Below, one piece after another: positions 12,467 through 26,581 of a stretch of DNA of 64,000 bases (positions are counted from its first letter, which is position 1; the number at the start of each line of letters is the position of its first letter). Origin of the DNA: Zantedeschia hybrid cultivar (Eukaryota; Streptophyta; Magnoliopsida; Alismatales; Araceae); the NCBI GenBank assembly GCA_030544215.1, contig JARZZO010000013.1, forward strand, positions 40,249,196 to 40,313,195, read 5' to 3'. A program made the position numbers and the translations under genes. The notes under the pieces were generated by a model that did not search any database, was not told where the DNA came from, and worked only from the letters and a program-made list of their open reading frames with translations.

Positions 12467-15400
12467 CTGCAAGACCAGAACAATGCCATGAGAAGCAATT
12501 AACAAAAAAAAATTGTGGCAAATTTTCCCTCAATTCACAAAACACCATGCTCAGGTTGTTTCCTTCTCACTATTTCATATCTGCCTCTTTCCTCTTCTTC
12601 CTTGAGGTTAACACAAAATTTGAACACCAGAGTAGCTGATCATAGTGCATCCCTGTGCCCAGGTTGTTCTCTTGGTGCCATCTGGTTCTCTCTTTAATGA
12701 ATTCAACAAGGGGGGAGAGATCGCATGAGTTAAAAAAGAAGAAATGCATCTTTCTATGGATAACCCACATGGCCAATCACTCTCAAAATCGCAAAGAAAT
12801 ATAAAAGGCTATAACGAAGTTTTCCTTCTTTGTTTTGGGTAGTGGTTGAAGGAATGGGTGTCAAAGTGGAAGTAACATATGGATGATTGCCAAATATGTG
12901 GCCGTAGCTAATGCGGGATGGCTAACAGGACTCTCAAAATCCCAAAGAAATATAAAAGGCTATAACAAAGTTTTCCTTCTTTGTTTCAGGTAGTGGTTGG
13001 AGGAACGGGTGTCAAAGTGGGACTAACATATGATGATTGCCAAATATGTGGCCGTAGCTAATGCGGGACAGCTAACAGGACGAAGGACTCACTAACGGCA
13101 ATTAGAGATCAGCAAGTAATATAAAAATAAGTGATTCAACCTAATCGTAGAATCGTAAAGTTGGATAACTACGCCAAATAACAGAAACTAGCCAAGTAAC
13201 CATCCCCCTCGCGATGAAGAAACTTAGGACCAGTGGCAGTTGAAGAGCTACCACAAGTTTAAGGAATTAGAACCACCCCAAAGTCCCATTGGAACTCACG
13301 GGATAGGTGTAACGCACTCTCAAGCCGACAATGATGATGTATCATGGGCTAGGTATCCTACCTCACAAGTTGGTGACAGATGAAAAGCAAATACTAGAAA
13401 AGCAAGATGTGGTCGGAAAGAGAGATACATACCTCTACGTTGGTGCATAAGAGAAGAGCATCTGGTGCGCGTGTACCACCCTCAAAGTATAATAAAACAA
13501 TGGCCCACTCCTCACAGGAAGATAACAGGATACAAATAACCAATAAATGAAATCCGGGTTAATAATCACGGCAGTTGACAGGCTACAGATGATAGCACTC
13601 CGTTGGGATGCTACCTCAAGAAGCGTGCTACAAAGTTGGAGGTACATGAATGTTGGCACACAAATAAAGGTGGTTGTCACAAGCCTCAAGATGCGCGAAC
13701 AGATGACCTCGATATGCGTACAGAGATGACACAAGGTGCTTTCGAAACAGCACCATACCGGAACTAGGTCGATCTCATTGAGACGAAACCAAATCCCGAC
13801 TCATTGGATGCTTATTGGAATGCCACTATCCAAGATTCTTCACCAGTGACAAATCGGATTTATTCAAAGCAACGACAACAACTAACACTCACTAAACACT
13901 ATATATATCCGGATTGTTTTTCATCCATGGCAAAGGATAGAACTTTAACTCTTTCTGACTTAGACTCGTAGCCTTTTTCAATCCATTTTTGCAGTGCATT
14001 GATAGCACACGAATCAGAGCACGAATGGGCCCAGAACACAAGCGATGCACTAACAGCTCCTGTTGTACCGCCTTGTGCACCGCAACATACCAGGTCTACG
14101 CTTGGCTCAGACCTAACACGACCCTAGTTCGGACTAGGGTTGATCCTACCAGAACCTGGTCAGACCAGGTAGCAACTTAAAGCTTGGGACCTTTTGAATA
14201 GGTCTGGTTCGGACTAGGTAGGGACCTGGGCTCGGACCAAGCCTTTAAGAGGGACTGGGCCTAGCTGGGTGAACCAGGTCAAACCTAGTTTGACCAGGCT
14301 TGAACAAAGGGCACGATGGGCTTGCCCCTTTCTCCTATTCTTCCTCCTTCCCAATCCTAAGGCAGAGAAAGAGTGGGACGATGGTCGCACCGGTAGTGGG
14401 CAGGCCTCCAACGTCTCATTGGCGGCTAGGGCGTCACACCCGTTCCCGTCACATGACTTTTTTCGACCCCGTCACATGGTCGTCTTCTCCGTCGCACAGA
14501 GAATATCAGAAAATAACTCAAAATTCATGCAATTAATTCAAAAGAGACATTATGTGCTTATCTATAGTGTTTAGGGACCTTTCCAACTAAAACTCGACTA
14601 TCCAACTCCAAGACATACTCAAATTCCTCTAACTAGAAAATTATTGCGAAAATTCACACTAAAAAAATCTAAAAAATAAAAAATCACACTTGAAATTCAG
14701 AAAAAATAAAAAAAGCAAGCTAAACAGGCTCCAATTGGGCCAAATAAACTGCCTATGGACTTGCCTAAAACTAATCTATGCAGCAATCAAGCTCTGGTGA
14801 ATCTTCGAGCCACAACGAAGTTGGAACGCTCTCTGATGGTGGTAGACGCACTCCCTCGAGTGTAAAGCGGCGGATCTGATTCTCCATCAGTAGCTTATTT
14901 TCCAGACCAGACAGCACAGTCCATTTTTGCATGGAGGACAAGGATGCAGCCAGTGAGACAACCAAATCACACCTACCGGAGATTGAAAACTATTTCCAAC
15001 CCCACCCCACCCCCCACCCCCACACACACACTTTACCCCAAATTTCTGGAACAGCTCCCTCTAACCCATGTAAAGCCCTAAATGAGCAGCGATAAATGAA
15101 TAAATAAAACTTTCTTATGGAGAGAAAATTATATGAATTTAATGTGCTACAGAACCCTATGCTAGTGACATTTGTGAGAACTTGAAAGGCCACTGCAATA
15201 CCAGGACCTCAATCTTAAAGTCGGGAATGAAAAACCCAAGGAGAAGAGGGTAAAGCAATGTATAACCAGTACCCTGCGTAGGAAGCGATTGGCAACCAAT
15301 TCTGCACACAGCACCCTCATTCCTCCACAATCCTAACAACAAGAAACATCATTAATGCGTACAGTCAGCTCACATAAACAAATTAAAGAAAACATAGTTT

Positions 15401-18400
15401 ACCATGCAAAGATGTCCATACAGAGGAATGTTAAGGTTATTTTCATCAACAAGTAGGTTTTCATGTTGAGAATGAACGGGGATAAACCTGGTCATCACAA
15501 GGTAATCTGGCTTCTGCAGCTCGAGCATGAAAAACATAGCACTCCGTTGGTGGACCACTGAAAAGCAAAGAATGAGTTTTAGTGGATACAAAATCTGATT
15601 ATCGATGTCAACTTTTCTAATGAGTACATATAGCAACTAAGAAAGATTACAGGTGCACAACATTCAGAATGCCTCTTGTTTATATTCTCATCGATCATGA
15701 AATATATTCCATAACTAATGATGTCCCCTAAGCTGAATAGTGAACGACAGTGGCTCCATGCCGGTAATCAAGTTAAATATGGAGCGGATATGAGATTCCA
15801 TTGATTGAAGGTTCGATTCTGCATCACCTTCGTTTTAAATTACTTCCTGTTATCACTAGATAATGGATTGTCAAAAGATCTTGAGTTTCCATTGTTTGTT
15901 GTTATAGTGTGAAAAGAAGGCCTGGCTACAAGTTAAGTTGTTTAGAAATAGTGGTGTTATGTTTCTCTATCCTTTGACTTAGGATTAGTCAATTATATTT
16001 CTCGACAGGGGCCGGAGGCCACTACGGTCTTATTCTGGCCACCTTTTGCTTGGCTCTATCCGTGCATGGTTACATTTTGAATGGCATAGCTTCTAATTCT
16101 TAACCGCATTCAGTTCATTTTTATTAATTCATCGTAATCATCATAAAAGCCTTATCAACATGGTTTGGCTTAGGACATGGATCACCAAATCCTGAAGCTT
16201 TGAATGTTAGTTTATGGCCCTACTGAACCTCATGCCAGGGTCCCAGTTGTTACGCAAAACCTAAATTAAAACAGCACAAAACAAAAATAGAACCATAAAT
16301 TCAATTCTGGATGTTTTAATTTTTAGGGTCTTCTGCATACAATCTCCAAAAAGACCACATATTTACCCCAAAAACTCCTGTAGAATGAATATGTGTAGAT
16401 AACCCCCAAACATTTTGTGTACGCACAAACCCCCAACTTGACAAGCAGTGTAAAGATAACAGAGGGTCACATGTGTGTACAGTAAACATACAGGACATTG
16501 TTTATATATTGCACAGAAGGCTTTTTGCAAATACACGAAACCCTAGGGAGTATCAAATCCCCTATTTTCATCTCCTTCTTATCCCCTATACCCATATCAC
16601 ATGGAAACTATTGTCTTTTCCTTGACACAAAAAAATGGATCAATCTTGATGCATAAAGGGCAGTGGGCTCCCACCGTTGAGGTATTGTCCGCTTTTGGTT
16701 GTATACCTTGAGAAGGACAGACCACATAGTTTTACCCTCTTACAAGGAAAAGGCATCTCGTTGGAAGCAGGGTGATGACCCTCCTTATAAGCATAGGGCC
16801 ACTTCGCACAACCGATGTGGGACTATCCAGAGTTCCCATCCTCAAACCAACCTCCTAAGAAGGGGGGCATATGGTTATTCGACCATGGGGTTCTCACAGC
16901 TAGCCCACTGCAAACAACAGGATTTTACCCACTGCCAAAGTATTGTCTGCTTTGGTCATCAGCCCTGAGAAGGGCAAACCTTATGGTTTTGTCGTTTTCT
17001 GAGTAAAAGGGCCTTGCTAGGAGAAGGGTGGGGAGCTTCTTTATAAGCGCTGGGGCAGCTTCTCGCTAGGGCTTTCAATGGAGCGGAAACAGAGCAGATA
17101 CTACATTGTCCAACTCCATCCCATTTAGCTTTATCTGAATGCCAGACTTTGGATACTATCTGACAGATAAGTACTCATCTGAGTTCAACTCCATCAGATA
17201 ACATCCAAATATCTGAATATTTTCAATTCAACCTTTAACTTGTAACCTATAACTTTTAGTAAAATATACCATGTAAGCAACGTAGACATACTTTAAATCA
17301 ATAAACATGCAACTTGTAGACCTCTAGACATATTTCAAAATTCAAACCACTAAAGTATCCTGTTAAATAAACCTTAAATAGTAAACAGTACTAAAGAAGT
17401 CACAATGTTTCTTCATTATCACTCCACACAACCCATTAGACATATGTCAAATAATAACTTGCAAACATCTAACAAGTAAAAATTGCTAAGAGCAGAAGAA
17501 ATCCACAATCATTAGACATAAAATCTAAGGATTGGTATCAAAAGACAGAATCAGTCGGATAAGAATCTGAGTGGATATCCAATTTCCCTCTGCTTATTAG
17601 TCGGATGTTAAATGGATATTCGATTACAACCATCAGATGCTCAATAAATATTTGGCTAGTTGGATTCAGGTTCCAGTTGTGTCCAGATCAAAGTTCGCCG
17701 TATCGCTGATCCGTATTGGATCGTATATTCCCAGATACGATACAATACCGATCCGACTCGCACGAGTCAAGCCAATGAGTTTGTTAATTGAGTTTAAATC
17801 ACATTTTAGAGAAATGTATCCTAATAATTGATATAAAAAAATAATTTAACTTATCAAATAGGAAAAACTCAACTTAAAACATCCCGTTAAGCATGTATGA
17901 GTCAGCACAATCCGGTCCAACTCGGTGCGTATCAGCAGATCGGGTCGGCCCATATACGAGTCGACTCGTACGAGTCAGCCCGATCCGGTACGATACGGCA
18001 AACCATGGTCCAAATATTGTCTGAATCCATTGATGACCCTACTTCTCAAGTCCCCATGATTCCGTGAAAGTCTTGCACACAAGGATAATTTAAGTTAGTC
18101 AGGTAAAACAGGTTTATTTTTGTGCCCTATCTTTTTATTCACAATCCAATTTCATTAGGCTGTAGTAGTCAAATAGCAAGCAACACTAGAATTCAAGACT
18201 TTACACCAGCATTTAGATAAAAAAAGGATAAAGTTCAGTAATTCTCTAAGCAATGAGACAAAGAAGTCAAAATTGCAACCCATCCTAGGTGACAAAAGTA
18301 GCATCCAACAAAGTGCTGTTCCATACATGGATGTGGATCACAGAGGAAGGCGTGTATATTTATAAATGAATGTTTATCAAACAGCACCATGTGAAGACAC

Positions 18401-21400
18401 TCCGCAATCTATGGAGGAGAGTTCTCACACCACAAATGAGCAAAAGAGATACATACTTCATCAGCCTCCTCCTACAAAAATCACCATCTAGGAAATAGTA
18501 TTATACTAAGCCCACTGTGATCCAAATTGTTTGTAGCCAACAAAACCATCCTACCAGTTTCATTTATCCCACTTAACTGGATACCCATCTTGCATTTATG
18601 TGAGACCATAAATCCATACAAATGATTTATGGCTAGGGACTAGGGTTGAGGTACAACACTTGCTCTACTCTACTTTCTCTTCACCAATAGTACTCCACTC
18701 TACCTCATTGGTCAAGATTCCCTAAAAAATAGGAAACTTTTCCCTCCCCACTTATCTCCTAGCATGAGTGGCAGAAAAGGTAATAGGTGAGCCAATAGGA
18801 TGGAGTGGAGTGCAAACGGTGTAGTGAAAGTGGAGTAGAGGATCCCGACCAGCCCATTAATGAAACTTGTAGCATCAATGAACTGGTTTTTCTTTTTGTA
18901 ATTGTGCCAGATGTGTCATTAGGCAATGATAGACTCACATGATTGGTGCAAACAATTGCAAAACTGCCAGACAGAATCAATGGTAGTTCAACCAACATGC
19001 AAATATTTGTAGTTTTCTGGGTACAATATGGAACATATATTGAACTTACGAGCTCCTTGAGGCCTTTGTATCCCGTGCAAACATTTTGTAGGACAAATTT
19101 TTCCCTTCTAGCTGGTGTAGAAGCTGGTTCACCTTGCTTACACTGAAGCTTTTATTCTTCAGCGTACCATCTAATATGTCTTCATACTCACCCTCATTTG
19201 ATGCAAGCAAGCTTGTCCCATTCTCCTTGTTCAGACTGGTCCACACTTTGTTCTGCTCACCAACCATTTCTCCAGTTCCGCTAAAATCATCTCTTCCACA
19301 ATCATTGAGCTGTTTGCTTTCGTCATCTAGGGGCAAAATGTAGAAATAGCGCCTCCATTTTGCAGAAAAAATAGGATGAAATGTACGTGATACCTGCAAT
19401 TATTTTCAGAAATTTAACCATTATAGAATCTGTAATGAAACATTTGAAAGGGAATATTTAAATTTTTGGCAAGCTATAGAATTGATATTGCATACTGAGT
19501 TTGATATGCATATTTTTCATCAAAGGATGAAAACTAAGCATAATATCCATTAGGCATGCAGTTTTGATAATGCAATAACCAGATTGAGTGCAGGCTTTCG
19601 AACAGACACCTAGCAGACACAATTATTCCAACTGAAAGGGAAAATATGCTAAAAATGTGTTATGCATATGCAATTTGACAGGCAAGTTAGACATATAAGA
19701 GAGCATAACATATCAAGCCCAGAAAACCAAAAACCAATATGCATGAGCAGTTTGTTGTGCATGATCCGGAAGGTAAGGCCGCAAAGGAACCAATATGTTT
19801 GACAAACAGCTCAAGAAACAGCTCGATAATAGCTTGACTCAGCTCATTGAGTAAGCTAAATAAACAAGTTTGAACAAAAATTAAGTTCAGTTCATTAACT
19901 AGCCAAGCTTGAACATAGGCTAGTTTCAGTACTCATTAAGAGCTTGTTTACATATTAAGAGCTCATTTAAGCACTCATTAATTATTTTATTCAAGAGTAA
20001 ATTAGTTAATAAGATATTTAATATCTTATAGAGTTTTCTATCAAAAAACTAGGAGTACAAACAAATCGGAACTCACCATGGCTGGCCTGAGTTTTATAAA
20101 TTTAGATTAAAAAAATTTGGACTAAATATATCATGGACTCAATGGGGTCGCGAGCTACGCAATACTTGGCTCGAGCTCGTTCAATATCTAAACAAGCCAA
20201 GGTTGAACAACCATTATAGGTACTTGACTTGAACTCGAACTCGATTAAAATTAATCAAACTATAAATTTGAACAGGGCAAAACTAGGCTCGACTCGCTTC
20301 ATTTGCACCCCCTACCGGGAGGGAGGCAGGGAGGGAGCAGGACAGTGGGAAAGACACGGGAAAAAAAAAAAAAAAAAAGAACAAAATATTCCCTCCATCC
20401 AAGATGGATTCTCCATTTTAAGCTCACTCACTCTCCCATTGTTGCTTCTTTTAGCAAATACTCCAACTTTCCAAAAAAAATTCCATCTAAAATCCCAACA
20501 AAGAACACATTACGTTCAAACTTTTCCACCCGAACCTTAGCCTATGCAAGCGCATTCTTCCCAACTGAACATAGATCCCCACTTTCCCAAGATGATGTCA
20601 TTCCCCTCATGCTTTCTTTCCACTGATACAAAATATAAAGCATAGAATTAATGGAACCAGTCTCATCATAGAGCATTTCTACTGATGTTTGTACTGATAT
20701 TGCAGAACTCCCTAATTTCATGCACAACATACCCTCCATCCTGCCTAACGTGAAAGCAAAGGTACGTAGGAGAGTCCTCCTCCTGATGGTGGAGAGTGGA
20801 AAGAGGTCAGAAGGAGGTCGAGAGGTAGAAGGGATAGGCCTTCATCATCGCCTTCCGGTGGGGAAAGAGGTCTGTGTTAGGTGCTTACAGATGGGGCACT
20901 GGTCTAGAGTGTGCAGGAAGTCCATGAGATGCATCTCCAGTAGTGGCGTTGGGCACTGGAGCTTTCATTGTTCTCAGAAGAGGTATTCCGTTCATTTGGT
21001 GGAAGGTCAACCTGTACCCAGTCTCCCCAAAGCTAAGCTCAGGTTGCAGGCGGATGGATAGACATTCCATGGTCATCGGCAGTGAAAGAGGCCCGGTCTT
21101 CTCTCCATCAATGTTTGGTGTTGTCAGTCTCGGCCTGTCAGGATGAAGATGCTACTAAATCATATATCGAGCAGAAGATTCTCAGGATCCTGCAAGAGGT
21201 ATGGAAGGGGAATTTCACTTGGAGCATTAGGGAATTGCAAGTAAAAGCTTTCCTGGTCAGCTCGTCGATGAAGGGGTGGTGAGAAGCTGCCTTATCGTTG
21301 AAATGTCTCTCTAAGGAGGATTTAATATTTCACCCTGGGAGGTAGAGTGGTACTACACTTGTAGCCGAAGGAATCAAGCTTTGGTGCTGCTGGAAGGGCT

Positions 21401-24400
21401 GCTTCTATGTGTCTGGAACATAGAGATGTTTCAGAACGCTTTACTGAGTTTTGGCAGCCTCAGGGGTGTTGATGCTGGGACTTTACATATGGAAATGATG
21501 TTATATGCCAGTGTGCTGATAGAGGTCGATAAATTGTCTGATATTCCTCAGTCGCTGAGAATCATAGTGGGAGGTTGCTGCTTCTGGGTGTCCATTAAGG
21601 TAGAAGCTCCATCTTCCTCCCCTTTTCCATCAAGAACCTCCTCTGATAGAGACTATAGTGGGAACCGGTGGACTTGGGCAGAGGTGACTGCGACTTACAA
21701 GACTTTCAAGGCCTCCCAATATGTCAGTAATGGAGCGGATCACAGGCTCATAGCTCAAGGGAGATGATGGATGCCAGAACAGGGGAGCCAGAGGTTCCCA
21801 TAACAGGGGTGCCGGATATCATCCCAGGTGCCACCTGACCTGACTGAGTTCTACTCGGTCAATCAAAATCGTTCTGAGTTCTAATACTATAACTCAGTAC
21901 CCTGGGAAGAGGCTCTGCAACTGTTCAGTGTCCAAGAACCCACTCTCAGAGTCCAAGAATTCTTTCTCATCGGGAACTGGTTATTATGATGAACGTTGTT
22001 TCGGGAGATATGGAGGATCAGATTATGCTCACCTCAAGGCTTCAGTGGTGGGTTGGGCTTCCAAGAGATCTTGTCCTCAGTCAGAGCACCAGGCTTCTGA
22101 TTGGAGGAAGACTTTGATAGGGAGCGGCGGTCGAGCGGGCAAGGAAGATGAACATCGTGGGTCTGCGGAGCATATCGACCCGGGTCGTAGAAGGGGCTCC
22201 TTAATGGGTAAGTCAAGATGGGTTTTATTACTATTTCGGATAAGCCTCGCTGGCAAACCGTTACACGTAATTTACCCGATGGTTTCAATTTGGAGCTTTC
22301 ATCCTTAAAGGACCCCCTTTTCGCACCCCACCCAGTTTCTCTGCTATTTGCAGAGGCCTCTTCCAAATGCTCTCCCCAGCGGCTCAACAATGGGTTCAGA
22401 GATGGTTTTACCACCTTCTCAACTTTCTCTCTCGATCATTCTGGCTCTGGTCAGTAACTTATGTCCTCCGGAGGATCTTGCTGGGCCACTACAAGCTGGA
22501 ATATTCAGCAAAGATTTTCGTTGCTCTGATGACACAGATCAGATCCATCTTAGATTCTCAGAGACATCTGCGGACAGAGGAGACCAAGGAGGTTTGCCTA
22601 ACCATTTGTGATTCTATGGATAAAGTGGGGTACTCTGTGACAGTCACATCTACTTATATCATCCCATTCACAGGACCTTCCATGTCATCTGTAGCATTCA
22701 TCCCAGAATCAGATGAAGTCTGGACTAATGAGATTGTTTGGTTTGGGCAATTGATAGGAGTATCCTTTGAAGGCAGGGAAGATGCGGTCAGAAGCTTTAT
22801 TATAAGGTTGAGAATATCTGAAATCCTACTTAATTCCGCAAAGAGAAAAGGTCCAGGTGGTGGCCTAAAGATTGGTAAACAGGAATTGAATTTTGTTAAG
22901 AATAATGAGATAATGAATTGCCTAAGAGAGAAGAAAAAGGAAGGGGGTTGGGGGGGCGGGGGGGGCGGGGGGGGGGAGGAGGGGAGGAGGGGAGTTCGGT
23001 TCTAAATGAAAATTTTGACATGGAACATAAGAGGACTCCATGGTGAGCCTAAGGGGAATAAAGGATCTCTTGATAGTTAATAAGCTAGACTGTATTTATA
23101 TACAAGAAACCAAGATTCAATGTGTGGATTACAATTTGATCAGAAGAATTGGGGGGTCAATTTTGACAGAATGGACTTCTTCTCCAGCTGATGGGTATAG
23201 TGGAGGTCAAATTATTTTGAGGAATGTTAATATCTTGAAGGGACAAACTTGTGATATAGGAGAATTCAGCATTTCAGTTAAGTTTTCCTTGTTTGACGAC
23301 AAAAACAGTGGGTTCTTACCTCAGTTTATGGGCCTCATAATCATTAGTCAAGGGAGAAGTTCTTTATGGAGATCTACTGATTACGCAGTCAGTTTGAAGG
23401 CAATTGGTGTGTTGTTGGGGACTTTAAGTATATCAGATTTACTTGGGAAAGATCGGGTAGACCAAACTGGGACAGAGATATGGAAAACTTTGGGGAATGG
23501 ATTAGGGTCTGTGGAATGGTTGACTTGGAGCTACCCAACAAAAGGTTTACTTGGTCCAATCTGCAAATCAACAGTACCCAATCCAAAATTGATAGGATAC
23601 TCATATCTTCAGTTTGGTTGAATTTGTTCCCATTTTTAGAGATGGAAGGCATGAACAGAGTAGTTTCAGATCAGATTCCAATTCTATTGAGTTCAGGGGA
23701 TAAAAGGAAGAGGCAGAGAATTTTTAGGTATGAATTGGCACGGCATTCATTAAAGGGATTAGAGCTAGTGTCTTCTTGGTGGAAGGAAGCCCGACGGCTA
23801 AATTTGCTGTGCGACATTCTCTAACAAACTCAAATGAATCAGAACTTGTATAAAGAAATGGAGTTCAAATCACAATGGGAGCTCAAGCATTAACAGACAC
23901 CATTTAATGCAGAAAATGGAAGAATTTGAATTAAGAGCTGATAAAGAGGATTTGCTACCTGAAGATTTTCAAGAACTAAAGAATTATAAAAAGGAATACA
24001 ATGATTGGCTATTAAGCGAAGTCAAATGGAGACAGAGGGCTAAGGAGCATTGCTTGAGAGAAGGGGACAAAAATATAAGATTTTTTCACACGGCGGCAAG
24101 TGCAAAAAGGAGATCCTTGGAAATTGAACACGTAAACATTGATGTGTATTGATAGAATCTCAGGAAGAGATCCAGAAAACCTTCATTAAGTACTACAGAA
24201 ATATGTTTACTGAGGATCATATCTGGAGGCCACATCTTGAGGATGGGGTCTTACCGAAAATAGACAATGATCAAGCAGAATGGTTATGTAGCTCTATCCA
24301 GGAAAAGGAAGTTAAGGAGGCAGTTTTCAGTATGAATGCAATTAAGTCTCCAGGTCCCGATGGCTTCTCCTTAGGGTTCTATCAGTTTCTCTGGGAAATG

Positions 24401-26490
24401 ATTAAAAGGACCTTATGAAGGTTATCAAGGAATTTCAAAACAAGCTATTAAGTGTTCGGGGTCCGAATTCTACACACATTGTGCTTATTCCTAAGCGAGA
24501 AGGAGCTGAGAAAGTTAATGAATATAGACCAATCAGTCTCCTGAATGGATGTTATAGATTATCACCAAAGTCTTAGCCAACATATTGAGAAAGGTTCTAG
24601 ATGGTTCAATTAGCAGTAACCAATCAGCTTTCATCCAAGGAAGTATATTGTGGACAATTACCTAGCTGCATATGAAGAAATACATAATGAGAAGATTTCC
24701 ATCAAAGAAGGGATTGTCCTCAAGTTGGATTTTGAGAAAACATAGTGAGCTGGTCTTATGTCAATGAGACTTTGGGTCCCGTGGATTTCAAACAAAAGTG
24801 GATACATTGGATCATGAATTGTATCACTACTCCCACATTCTCTATCTTGTTCAATGGAGAGCTTTGTACCTATTTCAAAAGTTCAAGAGGTTTGAGATAG
24901 GGGGATCCCATATCACCTCTCATCTTTCTTATGGTGGGACAGATTATGAGCTCTCTATGGGACAAAGCTGAAGGGCAAGATTTGGTTGATGGCTTTGGTA
25001 CTGATAGGAATGGGTTACAGCTATCTCATGATTCATCTGCGATTTGCGGATGACACTCACTTGTTCATCAGGGCAACATAGAAAGCTAAGAAATTTGAAG
25101 AACTTGCTGATTAAAGCGATAACAGGTGTTAAAATAAATATGGAAAAAACTAAAGTGGTTGGAATTAATATGGAGGAGAATGCAGTGAAAGCTTTGGCTC
25201 AGAAATTGAACTGTAAATGTACCTAATTTCCTGTTAACTACTTGGGACTGCCTTTTACTAGTGGTCAGATGTGGGAAGGTTTCCCACTTGCTTTCTATTT
25301 TTATTTTTTTATTTTTTTAAGGTTAGACTTTGAGAACTTGGGATGAGCCCTCAGGACATTGATGACTTCGGATCAAGCGTGGATCCATGAATTTGACCTC
25401 TCCCATTGATCTCGGTCAGTGTTAATTACGTCAATTAATGATCGGCGCCCCTTGATTAACCGCCTGGTAATGCCCATTAACAATCACGCACTAATGCAAC
25501 CATAGATGGCGGTACCGGTATCAATACCAGTATCGGAGGGTACCGGTACCGGTACGTACCGGTATCAGTATCGATATCGACCGTATTGGCCGATACCAGT
25601 TTAAAATATTTAAAAAAAAAACTTGAAAAAAATCAAAAAAAGATTAAAAAATAATAAAAAATTGGATATGTGTTGAGTGTGACAAAGGTAGATTAAGGCA
25701 AAGAAATACGCATAACGCATATTAAATGATTATTTTGATACATATTAAACATGAAAAATGTTCTACTAATATACTAAACATTTACAACTAATAAATGTTA
25801 ATGAAATCAAATGATCATTACCCATGAAAAACAGAAGTGAGTATACTAATATAGATAATAACCCGTAAAATCTTCTTATTCATCCTCCAATTGCTGTTGT
25901 TAGTATCCATAATAAGGTTGTAATCAAGGATGGTAGTACCGGTATCGGAGGGTATCGATACCAATACGTACCAATATCGGTATCGACCGTATCGACCACC
26001 ATCGACCGGTACCGAGTCCATTTTGGCTAGGGCTGTCAACGGGTCGGAGACGGAAACGGAAATGACACCTTCCGCTTCCGTTTCCTATAAGATTTATCGG
26101 AGACGGAAACGGAGTCGGAAGTGAGTGTTTCCGCTTCCGCATCCATTTCCGCTTTTAAATCGGAAACGGAAACGGAAGTAAACGGAAGTTCCGCTATCAT
26201 CATCGCTATATTAAGAAGATATTTAAAATCATGTTTACTATTCACTTTTTGATAAATTTTCTTTTAGTAATTAAAAATTTTAAGAACCTACAAAGTTTTA
26301 ATATAGGTAAAAATTAATAATCTATAAATTTTGAATTTTGAAATCTATTTTACCTATCAATCTAAATTTACATATAAATAGACCCAAACATGTGCCATAA
26401 AGTTATATTAAAGTGTTAAAAAGTTTCTAACTTTTTAGTATGACCTTTTTTTTTATCAAATTGTTAAGAGATATTCTCACTATTAGATAT

Positions 26491-26581
<91 letters not shown>

